Of a DNA stretch of 64,000 nt, positions 8,801-16,719 are shown in pieces. The stretch's first letter is position 1. Every line of letters starts with the position of its first letter. The DNA is from Planctomycetaceae bacterium (lineage in GTDB: Bacteria > Planctomycetota > Planctomycetia > Planctomycetales > Planctomycetaceae). Where the stretch lies: NCBI GenBank assembly GCA_021732995.1, contig JAKFWA010000063.1, forward strand, positions 1-64,000, given 5' to 3'. The translations under genes and the position numbers were made by a program. Below the pieces are notes generated by a model. It was given only the letters and a program-made list of their open reading frames with translations. It had not been told where the DNA came from and did no database searches.

Positions 8801-11800
8801 GATGCTGTCGTCGGAATGGCAGGTGACGGCAGCTTTGTCGTCGCCTGGCAGCGAGCCGCGTCCGACAAAGGCGTCTATATGCGGCGCTATGACGCAAATG
8901 GGACTAGCCTTGGTGCGGCTACGCTCGTAAATGCGGACGACACCGGCGATCAGGGCAGCCCGTCGATCTCGGTGTCTCCGAATGGGGACTTCGTGGTCAC
9001 TTGGGAGGGCAAGGGAGTCGGCGACACCAGCGGAGTCTACGCGCGGCGGTTCTCGTCCAACGGCACCGGCCTGACCGGTGACTTGCGTATCAATGCTACT
9101 ACATCCAACAACCAGGAAATGGCTTCCGTCGCAGTGCAGTCTGCTGGCAACTTCGTTGTTGTTTGGTCAGGTGAGGGCAGTGGCGACAGTTCCGGCGTTT
9201 TTGTGCGGCAGTACGGCCTCAATACGACGACCAGTATCCAGCAAACCGCGACAAATCCCGCGATTGATGGAGTCGCTGATACCAGTTGGGCTGATGTTCC
9301 GACGCGCAACATCTCACTGGTCAACACGGGCACCATCAGTAACTCGGCTGACCTGTCTGCCACATGGCAGGCCCAATGGGACAACACCAACCTCTACATT
9401 CTGGTGAACGTCACAGACGACGCCCTGGTCGGCAACAGCGGCAACTCCGGAACCGCGGCCTTCAATGACGACATCGTCGAACTCTACCTGGATCCCGATT
9501 ACTCGCATTTCTCCGCGTATGATGGAGTGAATGATTATCACCTCGGCTTCCGCGTGCTTGATGGAGTGGTCGCCGACACGACGGTGCACACCGGAGCCAA
9601 TTCAGTCACCAGCACAACCGGGATTCAATTCCAGACCGCGACGCAGGCAGGTGGCTATATCACAGAGATCGCAGTGCCATGGTCGTTGTTGGGGGTGACA
9701 CCCACGACCAGCACCCTGTTCGGCCTGGATGTTCAAGTGGCCGACGATGACGACTCCAACCCAGCCCGCGACGGACGGCTCGCCTGGAACACCGCGACCG
9801 ACACGGCTCATACCGACACTTCCACATTCGGGTCAGCAAGCCTCTCGGCGCTGACCACCACGAATACTCTGCCTCAAGCGGACGCAGGCGGAAGCTATAC
9901 CATCAATGAAGGCAGTTCGCTGAACCTGGATGCGTCTGGATCAACTGACAGCGACGGCGACACGTTGACTTACGCTTGGGACCTGAATCTGGACGGAGTG
10001 TTCGGTGATGCGATTGGCATTTCGCCGACCGTCACATGGAGCCAATTGGGCTCGTTCGGTATCACCAACAACGGGACCTTCTCTGTTGGCGTGCAGGTGG
10101 ACGACGGTCAGGGCGGAGTGACTACTGGCCTCGCAACGCTGACGATCAACAATGTCGCGCCGAGCGCTGGTAACGATTCGGGTGTCGGTTTCACGACCGA
10201 TGAGGACACGACGTTCATAACCGGAAACGTGAAGACGAACGATTCCGATCCGAACGTTAACGACACGCTAACGGTCACGGCACTCGACACCAGCAGCACG
10301 GTGGGATCAGTGACCAGTAATGGGGACGGCACTTTTACTTACAACCCGAACGGAAAGTTTGAATCGCTGGCGGCCGGTAGTCAGGCGACAGACTCGTTCA
10401 ATTACACCATCAGCGATGGCGACGGTGGCACCTCAACAGCCACGGTGACGATCATCGTCAGCGGGAGAAACGATTCACCGACAATCGGAAACGGTACGCT
10501 CAGCAATATCCCTGAAGGCACAATCAATCCGCCGGGTGATACGGTCTCGAATCTCTTCGGAAGTACGTTCACCGATGCTGACGCAGGCGCCAGCTTTAGT
10601 GGCGTTGCCGTGATCGGCAACTCGGTTTCCCCCAGCAGCGGTGTCTGGCAGTATTCGTCGAACGGAACCAACTGGTTCAATGTGGGCACGGTCGGTGATG
10701 ACTCGACAGCATTAACAATTGGAACCTCGTCGCGGCTGCGTTTTGTCCCTGCGACAGGATTCTCTGGAACGCCAACAGCGCTGCAGATTCGGGCGATCGA
10801 TAACTCTTACGCGGGTACGTTCTCGACCACGAACTCGGGTGAGAATCGAGTTCTCATCAACACATCAACGTCCGGCGGCACGACGGCGATCTCGGCTGCG
10901 AGCGGAACGCTTAGTACCTGGGTGACGCCGACCGTCACAGCCGCTCAATTCCTGCTCTCAACCGCCGGAGACGTCTCCAGCAGTGGAGCGCCCGGACTTG
11001 GCTCGTGGCAGTCCGGCGAGGTGCTGGTCTTCGGCGATCCCAGCTTCGGCAGCGGAAGCAATACCAGCGGCACGTTCTCCTCGTACAACAACTTTGGCTC
11101 AGGCCTCAATATCGACGCGGTGTATTACGTCTCACGCAGTATCACTGTCGGGAGCGGCGCCAACACCTTCAACTTGCAGCCCGGCGATGTGCTGTTCTCG
11201 ACAGACTCCACGCAGTCATTCGGGGGCCTGCTTAATACCATCATCGCGAACAAAGACGATGTTATCGTCTTCCGGCCGACTCTGCTGGGAAGCTTGCTCG
11301 GCGGCGACTACTACATCCTGCTGGACAATCTGAGTGCACAGCACGGAGGAACCGAGACGCGTTCGATCTCGCTGGTCGAGAAAGATACCGTCGTTGGTGA
11401 TACCACAGTGCAGGCAGGCTCGTTCCTGCTGACTCGCGACGGAGCAACGCAGAGCAACGACGTGCTGGTGTTTCAGCCGACGGGCGTTGGGAGTGGAACA
11501 ACCAACGGCACGACTCAGGTCCTGATTGAAGGCGACGACGTCGGTATCAATTCCAGCATTCAAGGTATGCACTTACTGGTGGCACCTCAGTCGCTGGCCG
11601 GACAATACCTCGCCGAGGGCACGCTGCTGGTGACAGTTTCGGCGAGCGATACTGTCGGCACTAACGGCCTGACAGTTGATAACTTCGATGTCTTCGCGCT
11701 CAATGCGACGACGACCACGTTGACGTCTGGTACCGCGACGGCGACGGCCACCCTGCTCTTTGATGGCAGCGATGTCGGGTTGAATCAGGCCAGTGAAGCG

Positions 11801-14800
11801 ATCGATGCACTGGCTCTGATCCCCAACAGCTTGCCGCCCATCGTCACTTTGCCGAGCGGTTCGGTGACTTACACCGAAGGCAATGCGCCCATCGCAATCA
11901 AAGCTTCGGCGACGGTCTCCGATCTGGATTCCACCAACCTCGATACCGGAACTCTGACCATCCAGATCAGCGGCAATGCGACTGTCGATGATCGGCTGAC
12001 GATTCGCGACGACGGCCTGCTGGGAATCAATCTGTCGGGCAACGCGATTTACTCGGTGCTCAGTCAGATCGGCACCTTCAGCGGCGGCACAGGGACAACT
12101 CCGCTGCAGATCACCTTCAACGCCAACGCAACCCCGGCCCTGGCACAAGCGGTGCTGCGAAATGTCTCATTCAGCAACGTCTCGATCGCACCCAGCCAGT
12201 TGGCCCGGACGATTTCCATCAAGCTGACCGATGGCGATGGCGGTGTCAGCGATATTGCGACCACAACGATCAACGTCGTGGGTATCAACAGCGATCCGAC
12301 CGTGTCCGGCACCGCGTCAGCCTCCACGTTGGAAGACACACCGCTCAGCTACTCCCATTCAGCGTTGCTGGCTCTCATCGGCGCCAACGACATCGATAAT
12401 CCGTCGTCCGATCTGACGATTACAATCAACAATGTGACCAACGGCAGTGTCAGCCTGTCAGGAGGCTCAGGCGGTCCGGGTACCACGTTTACATTCACGC
12501 CGACGCTCAACAGCGTCGCGGCGATAACGTTCAATTACTCCGTCCAGGATGGGGTGAGTTCATCGAACGTTGGCAGCGGCACCATCACTCTGACCGCAGT
12601 CAACGACGCTCCAGTGCTGACGTTGGCTGGCAATGTCACAGTCAACGAAGACAGCGGCAGTGTTTTGATCTCGAATCTGGCGACGGCGTCAGCAGGTGGC
12701 GGCAGCGATGAGACTTCGCAGAGTGTCGCGTTCAACGTGAACTTCACCAACGCGTCTCTGTTCGCCGTTGGTCCGAGCATCGACAGCACCGGCAAGCTCA
12801 CCTTCCAAACTCAGGCCAATGCCTTTGGCACATCGACGGTCACGATCTCGGCGACAGACAACGGAGGCACAGCGAATAGCGGAACCAACACCTCTGCCGA
12901 TCAGACCTTTGTGATCACGATCGTCGCGCAGAACGACACTCCCACTGCAAACAACGTCAGCTTCACGCTGCCTGAGAATTCATCCAACGGCACGACCGTC
13001 GGGACGGTTACAGCCGCAGACATTGACGGCGATTTGCTCACTTTTGCGATTGCGGGCGGCAACACGAACGGAGCCTTCGCGATCAACAGCACGACGGGTG
13101 AGATTACGGTCGCGAACTCAGCGGCCCTCGACTTCGAAGCACAGTCCGTGTTCAACCTGTCTGTCGAGGCACGCGATCCAAGTAACGCCGTCGCAACGGC
13201 CGCGGTCACGATCAACCTCACCAACGTGAACGAGACGCCGAGCGCATCCGGCTTCACTACTACGCTGACTGAGAACTCCGCCAACGGAACCACTGTCGGA
13301 TCAGTTACAGCCTCGGACCCAGACGGCAATGCGTTGACGTTCTCAATTACGGGCGGCAACACCGGTGGAGCGTTCGCGATCAACAGCACCACGGGAGCGA
13401 TCACCGTAGCCAAGTCCTCGGCGCTCAACTTCGAATCACAGTCTGTGTTCAACCTGACCGTAAAGGCTCAAGACCCCAGCAATGCGTCGGCGACAACTAC
13501 CGTCACTCTGAATCTATCAGATCTCAATGAGACACCGACGGTCTCGGGCTTCAACAGAAATCTGGCTGAGAACTCGACGCTTGGGACAGTTGTCGGAACG
13601 GTCACCTCATCCGACCCGGACGGGGACGCGTTGACGTTCTCCATCGTGGGTGGCAATACCAACGGTGCGTTCGCTATCAACAGTTCAACGGGAGCAATCA
13701 CCGTGGCGAACTCGGCGGCACTGAACTTCGAAGCGCAGTCTAAGTTCAGTCTGACGGTCAAGGCTCAAGACCCGGACGGCGCATTCAGCACGGGCACCGC
13801 GACAGTCAATCTCTCGGACGTGAATGACACGCCGACAGCCAGCGGCTTCAGTGCCACGCTACCCGAGAACTCGGCGGCGGGAACGCAGGTCGGAATCGTG
13901 ACTGGCTCAGATCAGGATGGTGATCTGCTGCTGTATTCGATTATCGGTGGCAACACCGGCGGAGCATTCTCAATCAACTTGCTGACCGGCCGGATCACGG
14001 TCAACGATCCATCAGCTCTGGACTTTGAAGCGCAACCATCCTTCAACCTCGCAGTCAGAGTTCACGATCTCAGCAACGCATTCACGACCACGACGGTGAT
14101 CGTCAATCTGACCGATCTCAATGAGGCGCCGAATGTCTCTGGCTTCAGTCGGAATCTGGCAGAGAACCCCGCGGCTGGCACATCCGTCGGGACGGTGACG
14201 TCCTCAGATCAAGATGGCGACGCGTTGATCTTCTCAATTGTTGGCGGCAACTCGAACGGTGCGTTCGCTATCAACAGCGCCACAGGGGAGATCACTGTCG
14301 CGAACGCCGCAGCTCTGAACTTTGAATCACAGTCCAAGTTCAATCTCACCATCAAAGCCCAGGATCCCGGCAACGCGTCTGACACGGCCACGGTGACCGT
14401 CAACCTCACCGATGTGAATGAGACGCCGACGGCCAACGGCTTCAGCACCACGCTGGCCGAGAATTCATCCGCTGGAACAACGGTCGGATTCGTGACCGGC
14501 ACTGACCCCGATGGTGACTCGCTGCAGTACTCAATCACCGGCGGAAATACCGGAGGCGCGTTTGCCATCAACGCCTCAACCGGCCGAATCACGGTTGCGA
14601 GTTCAGCGGCTCTGGACTTTGAAACTCAGTCAGCATTCAACCTCACGGTCAAAGTCCGCGACCCGGACAATGCCTTCGTGACCACCACGGTCGCTGTAAA
14701 CGTGTTTGACGTGAATGAGGCACCGGCGGTCAACGGTTTCTCGACCACATTGGCGGAGAACTCGACCATCGGGACGAGCATCGGAGCAGTCACGTTCTCA

Positions 14801-16648
14801 GACCCGGACAGCGACCTCTTGAGCTTCACGATTGTCGGTGGAAACCTCGGTGGCGCATTCGTGATCGATAGTGCAACGGGTGTGATCCGAGTCTCCAATA
14901 CGGCCGCTGTGAACTTTGAAACACATCCGTCTTTTAGCCTGACGGTCAGGGCAAGTGATGGAAACGGTGGCTTGGATACGGCAACCGTTAGCGTCGCTCT
15001 CGCGGACCAGAATGAAACCCCAATAGCCACGGGCTTCACAACCGCCGTACAGGAGAATCTCGCCAACGGAACATTCGTCGGCAGAGTGACTGGCGCAGAT
15101 CCAGACGGCGATACGCTGAGCTACGCGATCACCGGCGGCAACACATCAAACGCCTTCGTGATTAACACCGCGACGGGCGTGATTCGTGTGCTCGATTCTT
15201 CGCTGCTGGACTTTGAAAGCACATCGCAGTTCAACCTCGCAGTAACTGTGAGTGATACTCAAGGCCTGACAACCACCGTCGCAGCCACGGTTTCTCTGAC
15301 CAACCAGAACGAAGCCCCCACAGCCACCGGGTTCACGACCACTCTGACCGAGAACACCGCGAACAACACGATCGTGGGCGTTCCCTCGGGCACTGATCCC
15401 GACGGCAACACGCTGAGTTGGTCGATTATCAGCGGCAACACGTTCAGTGCGTTTGCCATCAACTCAATGACTGGTGCGATCCGAGTTGCGAACTCCGCGG
15501 CTCTGAACTTTGAAGCGCTGTCGCAGTTCACGCTCGTGGTACGAGCCCAGGACACCGGAGGATTGGGCAACACGGCATCCGTCATTGTCCACCTGACCGA
15601 CGTCAACGAAGCCCCAACGGTCATCAGTCCGCATGGCAACACGAACGGCGACGTGTCTGTCTTCGATGACGTTGCCAACGGTGCCACGGTCACAACGTTA
15701 GTAGCGACGGACCCAGATCTGGGAGATGTGCTGACGTGGTCGCTCACCGCAGGTGACCCCAACGGAGTCTTCGCTCTGGACGCTCAATCCGGACGCCTGA
15801 CCGTTGCCGATGTAAGCACTCTGGACTCCGCCACTCAGCCGCAGTTCCAACTGACTATGCAGGTTGCCGATCAGCAAGGGCTGACTCAAACGATCACGCT
15901 GGTCGTCAATGTCACTCCCCCCGTGCCAGTTGTCGTGCTGCCGCTCAACACTTCACTGCAGCCTCGTTTGGCTCCTCAATCCACGTCCGAAGTTCCTGAG
16001 TCCACGAGCGGATCAGCCGCGAGCACCGATACGACCGCGGAGACGACCAACAGCAGCACTGCAGATTCTGTCGCTATCGTGGCTCCGCCTGCGGCTGCTG
16101 GCGAATCCACGAACGCTGGGCCGGAAGCAGCGGCGGCGGAAGAACCCGTCGCCGCAACGGCCGCCGAAACGAATGCGGCTGTTACCGTCATTGCTCAGAC
16201 TCTTGAATCCGAAGAATCTGCCGCGCGATCGAGTGCTTCATCAATTACGGCATCCATCTCGCAGGCTGCTCTCAACGGGGCGTTCCGCGACTCGCTGGAA
16301 TCGGCCCGGGCCAGCCTGCGTTTCGATGGTGAAGACCTGAGCTACGTCGTCGACACGCGCTTCCTACAGGGCCTGCGAGAAGCCGAGCAGAATGCGGCGC
16401 TGGACGCTCCCGCCAAACGCATGGTGATCGGCACAGCCGTCGCGACGAGTGCCGGTCTGTCGGTCGGTTACATCGTGTGGATGATTCGCGGCGGTTATCT
16501 GCTGGCGAGTGTGCTGTCGACGGCGCCAGCGTGGCAGTACGTCGACCCGCTGCCCGTGCTCTCGGCGCTGGAAGGTGACGACGAGGATGACGAATCACTC
16601 GAAGCTCTCATTGAAGACGCTGAAGACCAGCAGGCGGTGGCGACATGA
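5834..16648 (+). CDS. Giant DUF4347 / beta-helix / cadherin-repeat surface protein
   Basis: The 3604-residue product is a modular surface protein. Residues 36-50 carry LDLVELEERVLMNAV, like the conserved N-terminal motif of planctomycete extracellular proteins; no classical signal peptide is seen. Then come a DUF4347 domain (about 136-306, THG at H199 and YGCELG at C242), a right-handed beta-helix opened by SSADSGAGSLRQAILDAN (about 310-640), about seven repeats of the FVVVWSG type (757-1130), a CBM9-like domain (1135-1340), a PKD domain (about 1344-1435), tandem-95/VCBS-like modules (1439-2360) and ten cadherin-like repeats of about 100 residues (2365-3365). A Ser/Thr/Ala/Glu-rich linker leads to a C-terminal membrane segment (about 3529-3565) and an acidic tail rich in Asp/Glu. 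The likely role is adhesion or cell-surface structure. GGTGG precedes the ATG. The kinase gene follows at 71 bp. Confidence 0.85.
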   Translation: MSFDQFRNRTRWAFAGAVARARALLTAPAAPPARQLDLVELEERVLMNAVPAAVIVQSAEPPPVVTVEIEAAVIADLRTSNSTPADSAQAAANDSSAIDFTIVSNSSATSLTTSASDAGTTETAADVAAVNPQAPVTEVAFVDASAADHEQFVADLNRQREAGRRIDVVVLDSRRDGITQIGETLAQYQNLDAVHLVTHGSGGSLKLGSTWLSAASLPGYAGDIAHWGQSFSAHGDLRLYGCELGATSDGLTLIDAISSLTGADVAASANNTGTSQLGADWNLEVTVGHVESEGAFTSDLQANWYGLLDTYAVTSSADSGAGSLRQAILDANSHAGSDTIEFHLAGSSVHTIQLLSALPTITDTVVLDATTQTGYAGTPLVELDGSLTGSGVDGLVIQATGSTVRGLAIGGFSGSGLVLNSSLAQILDNRIGVHANGVTNFVNGSDGIVITGSGNTIGSSTNGNVIAGNAGSGIRLTGSGATNNTIAGNKIGVSANSVYAIANQQDGIRLEAGAANNLIGGATSAAANVIAGNADNGVLLTGSGTSSNQVLSNYIGTNASSAALGNSGDGINIANGATSNSVGAGASSSGNVIRNNSGAGVVVTSSTSTGNSIRGNAISTNTGLGIDLGDDGVDAVDALDADTGPNLRQNTPEILSVTDGSTQTVVRGRFEGAANSSITLDFYSTTTPDASGTGEGESYLGSTSITTDASGTANYSFSTTSLLWTGAYVTTTATSSADSTSEFSTAVSRTDAVALTPRAETRVNSTTTSTQTTSNEDRGAPNAVAIAPDGQYAVVWTSTVGLSTEVLMRRFQADGTAITGEVTVNQTTLGTQHWASVAMDDYGNGVVVWVSDTQDTLTRGVYARRFNSAGAMVGNEFLVNTTSAGSQNNPVVAMSADGAFVVAWDGQGTGDGAGIFARRYDSSGNSLGNEFRVNTTTSGTQTGPGIAMSANGNFVVVWSDNSGVHGQRYGTSGSAAGAEFLIDSSSNASDAVVGMAGDGSFVVAWQRAASDKGVYMRRYDANGTSLGAATLVNADDTGDQGSPSISVSPNGDFVVTWEGKGVGDTSGVYARRFSSNGTGLTGDLRINATTSNNQEMASVAVQSAGNFVVVWSGEGSGDSSGVFVRQYGLNTTTSIQQTATNPAIDGVADTSWADVPTRNISLVNTGTISNSADLSATWQAQWDNTNLYILVNVTDDALVGNSGNSGTAAFNDDIVELYLDPDYSHFSAYDGVNDYHLGFRVLDGVVADTTVHTGANSVTSTTGIQFQTATQAGGYITEIAVPWSLLGVTPTTSTLFGLDVQVADDDDSNPARDGRLAWNTATDTAHTDTSTFGSASLSALTTTNTLPQADAGGSYTINEGSSLNLDASGSTDSDGDTLTYAWDLNLDGVFGDAIGISPTVTWSQLGSFGITNNGTFSVGVQVDDGQGGVTTGLATLTINNVAPSAGNDSGVGFTTDEDTTFITGNVKTNDSDPNVNDTLTVTALDTSSTVGSVTSNGDGTFTYNPNGKFESLAAGSQATDSFNYTISDGDGGTSTATVTIIVSGRNDSPTIGNGTLSNIPEGTINPPGDTVSNLFGSTFTDADAGASFSGVAVIGNSVSPSSGVWQYSSNGTNWFNVGTVGDDSTALTIGTSSRLRFVPATGFSGTPTALQIRAIDNSYAGTFSTTNSGENRVLINTSTSGGTTAISAASGTLSTWVTPTVTAAQFLLSTAGDVSSSGAPGLGSWQSGEVLVFGDPSFGSGSNTSGTFSSYNNFGSGLNIDAVYYVSRSITVGSGANTFNLQPGDVLFSTDSTQSFGGLLNTIIANKDDVIVFRPTLLGSLLGGDYYILLDNLSAQHGGTETRSISLVEKDTVVGDTTVQAGSFLLTRDGATQSNDVLVFQPTGVGSGTTNGTTQVLIEGDDVGINSSIQGMHLLVAPQSLAGQYLAEGTLLVTVSASDTVGTNGLTVDNFDVFALNATTTTLTSGTATATATLLFDGSDVGLNQASEAIDALALIPNSLPPIVTLPSGSVTYTEGNAPIAIKASATVSDLDSTNLDTGTLTIQISGNATVDDRLTIRDDGLLGINLSGNAIYSVLSQIGTFSGGTGTTPLQITFNANATPALAQAVLRNVSFSNVSIAPSQLARTISIKLTDGDGGVSDIATTTINVVGINSDPTVSGTASASTLEDTPLSYSHSALLALIGANDIDNPSSDLTITINNVTNGSVSLSGGSGGPGTTFTFTPTLNSVAAITFNYSVQDGVSSSNVGSGTITLTAVNDAPVLTLAGNVTVNEDSGSVLISNLATASAGGGSDETSQSVAFNVNFTNASLFAVGPSIDSTGKLTFQTQANAFGTSTVTISATDNGGTANSGTNTSADQTFVITIVAQNDTPTANNVSFTLPENSSNGTTVGTVTAADIDGDLLTFAIAGGNTNGAFAINSTTGEITVANSAALDFEAQSVFNLSVEARDPSNAVATAAVTINLTNVNETPSASGFTTTLTENSANGTTVGSVTASDPDGNALTFSITGGNTGGAFAINSTTGAITVAKSSALNFESQSVFNLTVKAQDPSNASATTTVTLNLSDLNETPTVSGFNRNLAENSTLGTVVGTVTSSDPDGDALTFSIVGGNTNGAFAINSSTGAITVANSAALNFEAQSKFSLTVKAQDPDGAFSTGTATVNLSDVNDTPTASGFSATLPENSAAGTQVGIVTGSDQDGDLLLYSIIGGNTGGAFSINLLTGRITVNDPSALDFEAQPSFNLAVRVHDLSNAFTTTTVIVNLTDLNEAPNVSGFSRNLAENPAAGTSVGTVTSSDQDGDALIFSIVGGNSNGAFAINSATGEITVANAAALNFESQSKFNLTIKAQDPGNASDTATVTVNLTDVNETPTANGFSTTLAENSSAGTTVGFVTGTDPDGDSLQYSITGGNTGGAFAINASTGRITVASSAALDFETQSAFNLTVKVRDPDNAFVTTTVAVNVFDVNEAPAVNGFSTTLAENSTIGTSIGAVTFSDPDSDLLSFTIVGGNLGGAFVIDSATGVIRVSNTAAVNFETHPSFSLTVRASDGNGGLDTATVSVALADQNETPIATGFTTAVQENLANGTFVGRVTGADPDGDTLSYAITGGNTSNAFVINTATGVIRVLDSSLLDFESTSQFNLAVTVSDTQGLTTTVAATVSLTNQNEAPTATGFTTTLTENTANNTIVGVPSGTDPDGNTLSWSIISGNTFSAFAINSMTGAIRVANSAALNFEALSQFTLVVRAQDTGGLGNTASVIVHLTDVNEAPTVISPHGNTNGDVSVFDDVANGATVTTLVATDPDLGDVLTWSLTAGDPNGVFALDAQSGRLTVADVSTLDSATQPQFQLTMQVADQQGLTQTITLVVNVTPPVPVVVLPLNTSLQPRLAPQSTSEVPESTSGSAASTDTTAETTNSSTADSVAIVAPPAAAGESTNAGPEAAAAEEPVAATAAETNAAVTVIAQTLESEESAARSSASSITASISQAALNGAFRDSLESARASLRFDGEDLSYVVDTRFLQGLREAEQNAALDAPAKRMVIGTAVATSAGLSVGYIVWMIRGGYLLASVLSTAPAWQYVDPLPVLSALEGDDEDDESLEALIEDAEDQQAVAT
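12930..15925 (+). repeat. Ten tandem cadherin-like coding repeats, period about 300 bp
   Basis: Each unit encodes about 100 residues opening with a NETP/NEAP-type linker, then GFTTTLTENSANGTTVG-like, DPDGD, GGNTGGAFAINS, TGAITVA and an ALNFE motif. Glu, DPD and DxN residues are the kind that bind calcium between cadherin domains. Units 2-6 are very similar to each other, as expected of recent unequal duplication; the last unit (from about 15605) has diverged. Confidence 0.85.
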
Positions 16649-16719
16649 GCAAGCCCAGGTCACTCAACTTAGACCGCGTTGTTCCACGAATCGCCTTCTG
16701 AAATCTGAAGATCACTGAT

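Noticed and set aside
12930-15925. Regular 300-bp repeats considered as CRISPR or another DNA array
   Set aside because: They are in frame, encode cadherin-like domains and lack short identical repeats with unique spacers.
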